From Kibdelosporangium banguiense (GTDB lineage: Bacteria; Actinomycetota; Actinomycetes; Mycobacteriales; Pseudonocardiaceae), in NCBI RefSeq assembly GCF_017876405.1, contig NZ_JAGINW010000001.1, positions 7,763,203 through 7,827,202 on the forward strand: DNA of 64,000 bases, written 5' to 3'. The notes beneath the pieces were generated by a model. That model ran no database searches. It was not told the origin of the DNA and saw nothing but the letters and a program-made list of their open reading frames with translations. Of the stretch, positions 1 to 7,472 are shown piece after piece. How positions within the stretch are numbered: the first letter of the stretch is position 1; each line of letters starts with the position of its first letter. The position numbers and the translations under genes are program-made.

Positions 1-542
1 TAGGCCTCGATGAGGTCGACAGGCTTGCTCAGGTCGAGCCGGTCGAGCAGTTCGTCGGCGATTTCCTGGGTCCGGTCCCGTAGCCGTTCAACCGCGCGGA
101 CGGTGAAGACCCGGGTGACCAGCTTGCGGTAGCGCGTGTGCTCGGGCGGCTCGCTGACCAGCAACGACGGTGGCTGGACGGGATGCAGCAGGTCACTGGC
201 AGACCAGGTGGTGAGCTTGCCGAGCAGCCCGGCGCCCGGCAGGAACCGGATGGTCCGGAAGGCGTCGCTGGTGAGGATTTCCTTGACGGCGGTGTGCCGG
301 GCGGTGAGGTAACCGATCTTGCTGGTGACGATCGGGCCGCGGGATCGCATGTCGTCGAACAGGCCGGTCAGGTCGGTGCCGGTGGTCGCTTCGACGGCGA
401 GCCGGCCCTGCAGGTCGCCCCGGCGCGCCGCGACGCGTAACACCACGCGTGGCAGTCCGTGGTTGATGCCCCAGCGCGCTATCGGTTTGACGTGTCGCTC
501 GGCCCGGTCGAGCAGGGCACGGGCGGGGCTCGGGTTCGGCAT
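1..542 (-). CDS. Cytochrome P450, N-terminal part (runs off left edge)
   Basis: The minus strand stays open from an ATG at 542 to the window edge, giving about 180 residues. A strong Shine-Dalgarno (GGAGAGGGAG) lies just upstream. The protein starts MPNPSPARALLDRAERHVKP. It contains the typical early P450 pattern: a region ending in YLTARHTAVKEIL followed by a shift to EPPEHTRYRKLVTRVFTVRAVERL, which matches the B/C-helix stretch where HxxxR contacts the haem propionates. The I-helix, ExxR and haem-Cys motifs would lie beyond the edge, so catalytic completeness cannot be judged. The roughly 50-residue N-terminal lead with no hydrophobic anchor suggests a soluble bacterial P450. The substrate is unknown, and nothing nearby suggests a biosynthetic cluster. 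Confidence 0.85.
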   Translation of the reverse strand, partial: MPNPSPARALLDRAERHVKPIARWGINHGLPRVVLRVAARRGDLQGRLAVEATTGTDLTGLFDDMRSRGPIVTSKIGYLTARHTAVKEILTSDAFRTIRFLPGAGLLGKLTTWSASDLLHPVQPPSLLVSEPPEHTRYRKLVTRVFTVRAVERLRDRTQEIADELLDRLDLSKPVDLIEA

Positions 543-760
543 CGGGACTCCCTCTCCAGGTTCGCCCACATCGTAGGTTTGCCGCGGGCGCCGGTGCGTC
601 TACTGAACGGCCGTGTTGTGTCCGAATTCGACACGCCTTCCGTGCTCCCAACTGGTAACCGGGAACGGGCGTTTGTCGCACGCAGTGCACCACTTTTGGG
701 TGATCGTCCGTCACGATGAGGTGACCCTGCGGCGTTGCATTGACGGAGAGGACACACTCC

Positions 761-1891
761 GTGGTTGTTCGGCGGTTGTTGTTGGCGATTGTGGTTGCTG
801 TGGCGGGCGCGTTGGTCGCCTCGCCCACGGCGATGGGGGCGACACCGATCAGCGTGGCGGCCGCGATCGGGCAGCAGAACGGCTCCTCCGCGACGGTCCG
901 GGGATACGTGGTCGGGCAACCGACCGCGACCAACACCGTTGTGCGGTCGAACTTTCCGAACGACTACGCACTCGCGATCGCGGACACCGCGGGCGAGACG
1001 GGCACCGGCCGGATGCTGTATGTGCAGATCACGGCGTCGTTCCGGTCGGAGTGGGGGTTGCGGACCAACCCCGGGCTGATGGGCGCCAGGATCGATGTGA
1101 CCGGGCCGCTCAGCGCGTACTTCTCGCATGCCGGGCTGACTTCGCCGACCGGGTTCGCGTTGGCCGGGGGAACCGAGCCGCCGCCACCACCGCCGCCACC
1201 GCCGGGGGACGACTACTACCGGACCGCGGCGGGGAAGACGGGGGCCGCGCTGAAGTCCGCGCTGCACCAGATCATCAGCAACAACAGCAGGCTTTCCTAC
1301 GACCAGGTCTGGAACGCGCTCAAGGTCACCGACCAGGACCCGAACAACGCCAACAACGTGATCCTGCTGTACAGCGGCCGTTCGCAGAGCAAGTCCAGCA
1401 ACGGCGGCAACCCCGACGACTGGAATCGCGAACACGTCTGGGCCAAGTCGCACGGGGACTTCGGCACGGCGACCGGACCGGGCACCGACATCCACCACCT
1501 GCGGCCCGAGGACGTGTCGGTCAACGCCGCCCGGGGCAACAAGGACTTCGACATGGGCGGCTCGGCGGTCAGCCAGGCTCCCGGGAGCTACACCGACGCC
1601 GACTCGTTCGAGCCACGCAACGCCGTCAAGGGCGACGTCGCCCGGATGATCTTCTACATGGCCGTGCGCTACGACGGCGGCGACGGGTTCGCCGACCTGG
1701 AGATGAACAACAGCGTCAACAACGGTTCACGGCCCAACATCGGCCGCCAGTCGGTCCTGCTGCAGTGGAACGCCCAGGATCCGCCGGACACCTTCGAGAA
1801 GCGCCGCAACCAGGTGATCTACGACACCTACCAGCACAACCGCAACCCGTTCATCGACCACCCCGAATGGGCGGCCCAGATCTGGAACTAG
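761..1891 (+). CDS. Secreted endonuclease I family nuclease with N-terminal DUF6359-like domain
   Basis: This 376-residue protein is probably an extracellular, metal-dependent nonspecific nuclease. An Ala-rich signal peptide covers about residues 1-27. A beta-rich OB-like/DUF6359-type domain follows (about 28-130; VRGYVVGQ near its start), then a poly-Pro linker near 148-155, then an endonuclease I (NucM/EndA) domain to the C-terminus. The nuclease signature is visible as WNREHVW (about 222-228) and IHHLRPED (about 244-251), the beta-beta-alpha-metal core. GTG at 761 is preferred because ACGGAGAGG lies about 10 nt upstream; an in-frame TTG at 740 would add seven residues. The gene stands alone, with a probable terminator hairpin right after it. 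Scavenging of phosphate or nucleotides is an inference. Confidence 0.86.
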   Translation: MVVRRLLLAIVVAVAGALVASPTAMGATPISVAAAIGQQNGSSATVRGYVVGQPTATNTVVRSNFPNDYALAIADTAGETGTGRMLYVQITASFRSEWGLRTNPGLMGARIDVTGPLSAYFSHAGLTSPTGFALAGGTEPPPPPPPPPGDDYYRTAAGKTGAALKSALHQIISNNSRLSYDQVWNALKVTDQDPNNANNVILLYSGRSQSKSSNGGNPDDWNREHVWAKSHGDFGTATGPGTDIHHLRPEDVSVNAARGNKDFDMGGSAVSQAPGSYTDADSFEPRNAVKGDVARMIFYMAVRYDGGDGFADLEMNNSVNNGSRPNIGRQSVLLQWNAQDPPDTFEKRRNQVIYDTYQHNRNPFIDHPEWAAQIWN

Positions 1892-1901
1892 CTCGCGCCG
1901 G

Positions 1902-1940
1902 CCTGCCGGAATGGCCGTTTCGGCAGGTACGGGGCTTTTT
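1902..1940 (+). terminator. Probable rho-independent terminator of the nuclease gene
   Basis: CCTGCCG (1902-1908) pairs with CGGCAGG (1921-1927). A T-run follows at 1936-1940, just after the stop codon at 1891. The stem is short, so confidence is moderate. Confidence 0.5.
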
Positions 1941-1973
1941 CGCGCGAGTAGTGGACTTTATCGAGACTTGTTC

Positions 1974-1990
1974 GTAACCTTGCCGTGATC
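1974..1990 (+). promoter_or_regulatory. Candidate MtrA-like direct repeat upstream of the NlpC/P60 gene
   Basis: GTAACC (1974-1979) and GTGATC (1985-1990) form an imperfect direct repeat with an 11-bp period, about 70-85 bp before the NlpC/P60 start. MtrA of actinobacteria binds GTNACC-like direct repeats near cell-wall hydrolase genes. The match in the second half-site is weak, so this is a lead only. Confidence 0.25.
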
Positions 1991-2057
1991 CTGTGTTCGA
2001 GAGTCGATCACTTCCTGTCGTCTAGTCGTTCGCAGACCAAGGAGAACGGCGCTGTAT

Positions 2058-3149
2058 ATGGCTTTATCGCGGCTTGCCCGGGTGCTCATCGCGGTTCTGG
2101 TGGTTGTGCCGGTCGCGCCTGCCATGGCTCAACCGGCTACCCAGTCCGAGGCGGTTGAGCAGTATCGGGAGCTCAATGTCGAGGCCGAGAAACTGAACGA
2201 GAACTTCCTGCAGGCCAACGAGGACAAGAACGTCAAGCAGGCGGAACTCGACAAGGCGACGGCTGATCTGGCGGTCGCGCAGCGTTCCGCGGAACAGGCG
2301 AAGACCACGCAGCAGCGATTCCGTGGCGAGGTCGACGAACTGAGCAGCGCCAGGTTCCGTGGCGCCCGCTTCGACAAACTGTCCGCGTTGCTGACCGGTA
2401 GTTCACAACGGGACTTCCTGGACCGTTCGTCGGCGCTGGGCGTGCTGGCCACGGAGAGCAACAAGACGTTGGCCGAGATGGCCAAGGCTGTGACGGCCGC
2501 GTCCGCGGCCGAACAGCAAGCGGCCCAAGCGCAACGCCGGGCAACCGAGGTCCGGGACGCGGCGGCGAGACTGGCTGAACAGATCGCCGCGCAACGCAAG
2601 GAACTCGACGCCAAGATCGTGAAAGTGAAGGCGGAGCTGGAACGGCTTACCGCGGAACAAAAGCAGGAGCTCCAAGGTCCGCCGGACCCTGCCCCGCCGC
2701 CGGCCCCACCGGCTCCGCCCAAGACCTCCACCAAGCCTGCGCCGCCGCCTTCAGCCGGTCCGCCACCGGTCGGCGGACCGGCAGATGCCGCGACAAGGGC
2801 CGTCAACGCGGCGATGTCCCGGCGTGGCGACACCTACGTGTGGGGCGGCACCAGACCGGGCGGCTTCGACTGTTCCGGTCTGACGTTGTGGTCGTATGCG
2901 CAGGCCGGTATCGAACTCCCGCGGACAAGCCGCGCCCAGTACGGCGTCGGCCGGGCGGTGCCGAAGGATCAGCTGCGAGCAGGGGACCTGCTGTTCTACG
3001 GCACCAGCGCCACGTCCATCCACCACGTCGCGATGTACATCGGGGACGGCAACATCGTGCACGCGTCGACCTTCGGTGTCCCGGTGAAGTCCGGCCCGCT
3101 CAGCAGCGGCGGCCGGGACTATTTCGGCGCCAAGCGGATCGTCGGCTGA
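2058..3149 (+). CDS. Secreted NlpC/P60 peptidoglycan endopeptidase (RipA-like)
   Basis: This 363-residue cell-wall hydrolase should cleave stem peptides of peptidoglycan outside the membrane. A signal peptide ends near AMAQP (about residue 25). Residues about 30-215 are a long Ala/Glu/Lys/Gln-rich coiled coil of the type found in RipA and related hydrolases, followed by a Pro-rich linker. The C-terminal NlpC/P60 domain (about 245-363) carries the catalytic Cys in GGFDCSGL (about residue 271) and the catalytic His in IHHVAMYIGDG (about 321). A good ribosome site (AAGGAGAA) precedes the ATG at a somewhat long spacing. The gene is monocistronic, convergent with the next gene and separated from it by a strong hairpin. 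Roles in cell separation or growth are inferred from the family. Confidence 0.93.
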   Translation: MALSRLARVLIAVLVVVPVAPAMAQPATQSEAVEQYRELNVEAEKLNENFLQANEDKNVKQAELDKATADLAVAQRSAEQAKTTQQRFRGEVDELSSARFRGARFDKLSALLTGSSQRDFLDRSSALGVLATESNKTLAEMAKAVTAASAAEQQAAQAQRRATEVRDAAARLAEQIAAQRKELDAKIVKVKAELERLTAEQKQELQGPPDPAPPPAPPAPPKTSTKPAPPPSAGPPPVGGPADAATRAVNAAMSRRGDTYVWGGTRPGGFDCSGLTLWSYAQAGIELPRTSRAQYGVGRAVPKDQLRAGDLLFYGTSATSIHHVAMYIGDGNIVHASTFGVPVKSGPLSSGGRDYFGAKRIVG

Positions 3150-3159
3150 ACCGCCGGGA

Positions 3160-3196
3160 CGAGGGGATCTCGGCTGGAGGACTCGAGATCCCCTCG
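3160..3196. terminator. Hairpin between convergent genes
   Basis: A perfect 13-bp stem, CGAGGGGATCTCG (3160-3172) with CGAGATCCCCTCG (3184-3196), has an 11-nt loop. It lies between the ends of the NlpC/P60 gene and the phospholipase-like gene. There is no T-tract, as is usual for actinobacterial bidirectional terminators. Confidence 0.7.
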
Positions 3197-3211
3197 CGCT
3201 CGGTGAACCGG

Positions 3212-4618
3212 CTACTGAACGGCGCCGGCCTGGGTGAGCAGGGTGGAATACCAGCTCGCCCACGGTTGGTTCGTGGCCGGGTAGTTGGCCAGCGGAGTTG
3301 TCGCCTGGCCCGCGCTGTCGAAGTCCCAGCCGCGCACGATCCGGCCGTTGTTACGAGCCGAGGTGATGAATGACTTGTTGCTCGCCGTAGCCGCGTAGAA
3401 CAACGCTCCCTGCTGAAGCTCCGCGCTGTCGCCTGCCTGATATTCGACGAAAGCGGTCTGCGGATAGCGAATACGGCCGGACGCGCCCTGGTCGGTGGAA
3501 TACCGCAATGTCTCCGCCGGGCTGCCGTTGTCCGCGCCGGTCGAGACGGATACGCGCATCGTGCCGCGAGTGGCAGTCGCCTTGTCGTACAAGGCGTCCG
3601 ACGTCTTGGCGTTCCCGCTCCACGTCATGGTGCTGTTGCCGGTGTTGACGGCCCCGCGCCATTCCCAGTTCTGGCTGTTGCTCTGGCTGCGGTGAACCTC
3701 GCGGACCGTGGTGCCCGCCGGATCGGTGAACGCGACCGTGGGCGTCACTCCGACGCCGACCTCCTGGCTGGGCGACCACGTGATCTCGCCGTCCGCGCCC
3801 AGCCGGCCGACGTGGGACCACAACGTGGTGTTGTTCTGGGACTGGTGGACTTCGACGATCCAGCCGTCGTCGTTCAGCGCCACAGAAGGCGTTTTGCCCG
3901 TGTCGTAGCGGCCGTGACGGGCCCAGGTGACGCTGCCGTCCGGGTTGTAGGTGCCGGTCCAGTACCAGAGCGTGCCGTTGCCCGAGTCGTGCACCTCGAC
4001 GATCTGGCCGTGCCGGTTGACGGCCACCGCCGGGCTGTAGCCGAGGTCACGGCGGTAGTGGGCACGGGTCGACGCGTGGCCCGACAACAGCGTCAGCACT
4101 CGTCCCCGCAATGCGTCGACCGACGGCAGCCCTGCCGGGAAGTCGCCGGCCTGCACCAGACTTGTGCCGAACACGTCGGTGACTTCCTTGTTGATCGCGG
4201 CGAGGTTGCCCGCGGCGAACGAGGGATTGTCGGTGAGGTCGTCCTTGAGGTCGAGCATGACCACGATCGGGGCGTGCGACGGGTTGTTCTTGGACCAGCC
4301 GTCGATGACGGTCAGCCAGTCGCTCAACGCGTTCGAGGACGGGTTCCCGTTGTGATCGACCTGGTTGCCAGGGCTGTCATGGCCGACGCCGTAGTCCTTG
4401 GTCGTGGCGTAGCCGTTGTCGTGGATGTCCAGCTCAAGGAAACGGACGCCCTGACTGAGCTGGTAGGTGATGGATCCCCTGGTACCGCTCACGTTTCCCG
4501 AATAGCTGTTGTGAGTCGCGCGGAACACCGCGGACGAGAACGACTGGTCTGCCAACGCGGGCTGCGGAATGGACGCGACCAGCACCGCGCACGCCACCCC
4601 GGTGAGGAGCCTTCTCAT
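3212..4618 (-). CDS. Secreted PI-PLC X-domain-like protein with internal repeats
   Basis: The 468-residue product begins MRRLLTGVACAVLVAS and has a signal peptide ending near PALA (about 23). Residues about 30-150 resemble the phosphatidylinositol-specific phospholipase C TIM-barrel: RATHNSYSG carries the first catalytic-type His, followed by FLELDIHDN and VGHDSPGN. In the middle are at least three copies of a roughly 48-residue unit of the form TPxVAxxxxGxIVEVHxSxN…LW…G…G.ITW, which interrupts the barrel. The C-terminus returns to barrel-like sequence (SFITSARNNGRIVRGWDF). The ATG at 4618 gives a clean signal peptide, but the upstream ribosome site is weak. Phosphodiesterase activity on inositol or other lipids is inferred; related X-domain proteins are not always active. 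Confidence 0.8.
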   Translation of the reverse strand: MRRLLTGVACAVLVASIPQPALADQSFSSAVFRATHNSYSGNVSGTRGSITYQLSQGVRFLELDIHDNGYATTKDYGVGHDSPGNQVDHNGNPSSNALSDWLTVIDGWSKNNPSHAPIVVMLDLKDDLTDNPSFAAGNLAAINKEVTDVFGTSLVQAGDFPAGLPSVDALRGRVLTLLSGHASTRAHYRRDLGYSPAVAVNRHGQIVEVHDSGNGTLWYWTGTYNPDGSVTWARHGRYDTGKTPSVALNDDGWIVEVHQSQNNTTLWSHVGRLGADGEITWSPSQEVGVGVTPTVAFTDPAGTTVREVHRSQSNSQNWEWRGAVNTGNSTMTWSGNAKTSDALYDKATATRGTMRVSVSTGADNGSPAETLRYSTDQGASGRIRYPQTAFVEYQAGDSAELQQGALFYAATASNKSFITSARNNGRIVRGWDFDSAGQATTPLANYPATNQPWASWYSTLLTQAGAVQ

Positions 4619-4736
4619 TGGGCCACTGTGCCCGACCGGCGTTGAACCGCGGCTGACCGGCTGTTGAATTGCCTGGTGGCAGCTGGTATTCAGGACGTCG
4701 CACAACTTCATCCACGTCAGCTGATACGCCTGGGGA

Positions 4737-7433
4737 GTGACAGTGGCGGTCCGGTTCGGGTTGCTGGGGGACATCGCGGCGTGGATCGACGGCCGGCCGG
4801 TCGATCTGGGCCACGCACGGCAGCGATGTGTGCTGGCCGGGCTGCTGGCCGATGTCAACCAGCCCGTCTCCACCGATCAGCTCGCCCACCGCGTGTGGGC
4901 CGATCGGCCGCCGTACCAGGCACATCGCTCGCTCGCCAGCTACCTGTCGCGGCTGCGCCGAAGCCTGGCGGACGCCGAGGATGTCGAGATCCTGCGGGCA
5001 GGCAGCGGGTACGTCATCCGGGTCGCTCCCGAGTCCATCGACCTGCACCGGTTTCGCGCCATGGTCGCGCAGGCCCGGGCGAGCCCGGCCTTGGAGCTGT
5101 TCGACCAGGCGCTGCGGCTCTGGCGTGGTGACGCGTTCGCCGGCGTGAACACGCCTTGGTGCGACAGCATGCGACAGACGTTGAACGCTGAAAGGCTGGC
5201 CGCGGAGCTGGATCGGACCGATGTCGCGTTGAGTCTTGGCGAGCACAACGCCATGCTCTCCGACATCTCCACGCGTGCCGCGGCCTATCCATTCGACGAA
5301 CGAATGGCCGGTCAGCTCATGCTCGCGCTGTACCGCGCGGGTAGACAGGCCGACGCTCTCGATCACTACCAGGGGACGCGACGACGGCTGGCTGAGGAGT
5401 TCGGGGCGGATCCCGGCCCGGCATTGCGGGAGCTGCACCGGCGAATCCTGAACGCGGATCCGGAACTGGAACCGGCCGTCGATGTGGCCGTGCCCCGGCA
5501 GTTGCCCGCCGGACCGCGCTGGCTGGTCGGGCGGGACCGTGAACTCTCCGCGCTGACCGAGGCGGTGGACGCGGGCGGGGCGATGGCGATCTGCGCGATC
5601 GGGGGAGGCGCCGGCGTCGGCAAGACGACGCTCGCCCTGCGTTGGGCGCACGACAACATCGACCGGTTTCCCGACGGGCAGCTGTATGTCAACCTTCGTG
5701 GCTTCGACCCGTCGGACTCCCCGATGTCACCGACGGCGGCCGTGCGACGCCTGCTCGGCGCGTTGGGTGTCGTGTCCGCTGCGCTTCCTGCCGACGAGGA
5801 AGGGCAGGTGGCGCTGTACCGGAGCCTCGTGGCGAACAGGCGCCTGCTTGTGTTGCTGGACAATGCTCGCGACACGGCCCAGGTGGAGCCGTTGCTGCCA
5901 GGCAGTGACACGTGCACGGTCCTGACTACCAGCCGCAATCACCTGGCGGGCTTGGGAATGCGTGGGGCGCGGCTGCTCAAGCTGGGGATGCTTGCCTCGG
6001 CGGCCGCGCGTGAGCTGCTGACGTGTCATCTCGGCGCGCGGCGGATCGCGGAGGAACGCGACGCTGTCGCCGAGTTGGTGCGCTGGTGTGCGGGCCTGCC
6101 GCTGGCCGTGAGCATCGTGGCCGCCAGAGCCGCGGCTCAACCCGGCTTCCCTCTGGCGATACTGGCCAAGGAACTGCAGGACGACTCGGCACGACTGGAC
6201 GCCCTGGACGCGGCTGATCCGAACGTGAATCTGCGTGCGGTGTTCTCCTGGTCGTATCGGTCTCTGGAACCCGCTTCAGCCCAGGTCTTCTCGTTGCTCG
6301 GGGCGATGCCCGGCCCGGATATCGGCCTGCCCGCAGCTACGTCTCTGCCTGGCATCGACGGTTCTCGAGCGCTCCGAGTACTCGTGGCAGCACACGTGCT
6401 GGACGAACATGTGCCCGGCCGGTACCGGATGCACGATCTGCTTCGGCTCTATGCCAGCGAACTGCTCGACGAGGCGACCGGTGCTGCGGCCACTGCCCGG
6501 TTGGCGGGCTTCTATCTTCGTACCTCCTGTCAAGCCGCACGCCTGTTGCGTCCGGAACGTTCACCGCTAGAGCTTGAGGACGGCTACACGCTGCGCTTCC
6601 CGGATCGAGCCGCGGCGACAGCATGGTTCGACGTCGAACATGGGTGTTTGCTGGCGACACTGAAGACGTGTGCGGAACGCGGGTGGCACACCTCGGTATG
6701 GAAGCTGGCCTGGACTCTCAGTGCGTACCACGTCCTGCGCGGGTATCTGGCCGAGGATCTTGAGGCGTGGCGCTTGGGCGTTGTCGCGGCGCAGAAGCTG
6801 GCAGAGCCCGTGACTGAGGCCATCGCGCTCGTGTATCTGGGCACGGCTTATGGGCGGGTGGGCTCCTACGACGAGGCTGTTGACCACTTACGGCGGGCTC
6901 GTGCCTTGGCCGAAAGTGCGGATGATGTAACGGTTTTGGCCGATGTCCACCGAGCACTTGGCTGGGTGTGGGGCGAGCAGGGCGACGTCACGCTGGCGTT
7001 GCCGCATACCCATCGAGCTTTGCAGCTCTATCGGGCAGCCGGTAACGCGATGCGCGAGGCGGACGCGCTCAACTCAGCGGGATGGTTGCACGCCCATCTT
7101 GGCCTGTACCAACGTGCCACCGATTACTGCGAACAGGCACTTGTGCTGTGCCGTCAGCACGATCACCGCCGCGGCGAAGCGATCACTTTGGACAGTCTCG
7201 GCTACATCGCGCGTCAGCTCGGCCGTCACGCGCAGGCATTGACGTACTACCGGGACGCGCTCACGTTGGTCCGTGCCATGGGCAACACCTACGACGAGGC
7301 AGACATCCAGGCCGGCCTCGGGGACGCCCATCACGCGCTCGGCGAGCCCGATCTGGCCCGTTCCGCCTGGCAGCACGCCCGAGCCCTCTATCGCACGCAG
7401 CGCCGTACCCGCAAGGCCGAGAACCTTGCATGA
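4737..7433 (+). CDS. AfsR/SARP family transcriptional regulator (wHTH-BTAD-NB-ARC-TPR)
   Basis: This 898-residue multidomain activator has an OmpR-like winged helix at residues 1-90 (FGLLGDIAAWIDG, then the recognition region SLASYLSRLRRSL). A bacterial transcriptional activator domain follows (about 95-240; YPFDERMAGQLMLALYRAGR, LDHYQGTRRRLAEEFG). The NB-ARC/STAND ATPase (about 255-530) has a Walker A in GGGAGVGKTTLALRWAH and RLLVLLDNA as Walker B. TPRs run to the C-terminus (about 600-890). This is the order seen in AfsR. The start is a GTG. The gene is divergent from the phospholipase-like gene (118 bp apart) and convergent with the glycosidase operon, so its target is not obvious from context. 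Such proteins often activate secondary metabolism; no such cluster is visible here. Confidence 0.93.
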   Translation: MTVAVRFGLLGDIAAWIDGRPVDLGHARQRCVLAGLLADVNQPVSTDQLAHRVWADRPPYQAHRSLASYLSRLRRSLADAEDVEILRAGSGYVIRVAPESIDLHRFRAMVAQARASPALELFDQALRLWRGDAFAGVNTPWCDSMRQTLNAERLAAELDRTDVALSLGEHNAMLSDISTRAAAYPFDERMAGQLMLALYRAGRQADALDHYQGTRRRLAEEFGADPGPALRELHRRILNADPELEPAVDVAVPRQLPAGPRWLVGRDRELSALTEAVDAGGAMAICAIGGGAGVGKTTLALRWAHDNIDRFPDGQLYVNLRGFDPSDSPMSPTAAVRRLLGALGVVSAALPADEEGQVALYRSLVANRRLLVLLDNARDTAQVEPLLPGSDTCTVLTTSRNHLAGLGMRGARLLKLGMLASAAARELLTCHLGARRIAEERDAVAELVRWCAGLPLAVSIVAARAAAQPGFPLAILAKELQDDSARLDALDAADPNVNLRAVFSWSYRSLEPASAQVFSLLGAMPGPDIGLPAATSLPGIDGSRALRVLVAAHVLDEHVPGRYRMHDLLRLYASELLDEATGAAATARLAGFYLRTSCQAARLLRPERSPLELEDGYTLRFPDRAAATAWFDVEHGCLLATLKTCAERGWHTSVWKLAWTLSAYHVLRGYLAEDLEAWRLGVVAAQKLAEPVTEAIALVYLGTAYGRVGSYDEAVDHLRRARALAESADDVTVLADVHRALGWVWGEQGDVTLALPHTHRALQLYRAAGNAMREADALNSAGWLHAHLGLYQRATDYCEQALVLCRQHDHRRGEAITLDSLGYIARQLGRHAQALTYYRDALTLVRAMGNTYDEADIQAGLGDAHHALGEPDLARSAWQHARALYRTQRRTRKAENLA

Positions 7434-7435
7434 AA

Positions 7436-7466
7436 GGTGGTGTCCCAGCTCTGCCAGGACACCACC
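7436..7466. terminator. Terminator hairpin between convergent genes
   Basis: GGTGGTGTCC (7436-7445) pairs perfectly with GGACACCACC (7457-7466) around an 11-nt loop. It sits 2 bp after the SARP stop codon and 6 bp before the glycosidase stop codon on the other strand. Confidence 0.75.
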
Positions 7467-7472
7467 CTCCTG

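Noticed and set aside
1892..2057. A c-di-AMP riboswitch before the NlpC/P60 gene
   Set aside because: The leader is too short and lacks the conserved riboswitch blocks.
3692..4645. A 317-codon plus-strand open frame
   Set aside because: It is antisense to the PI-PLC-like gene and shows no motif or ribosome site.
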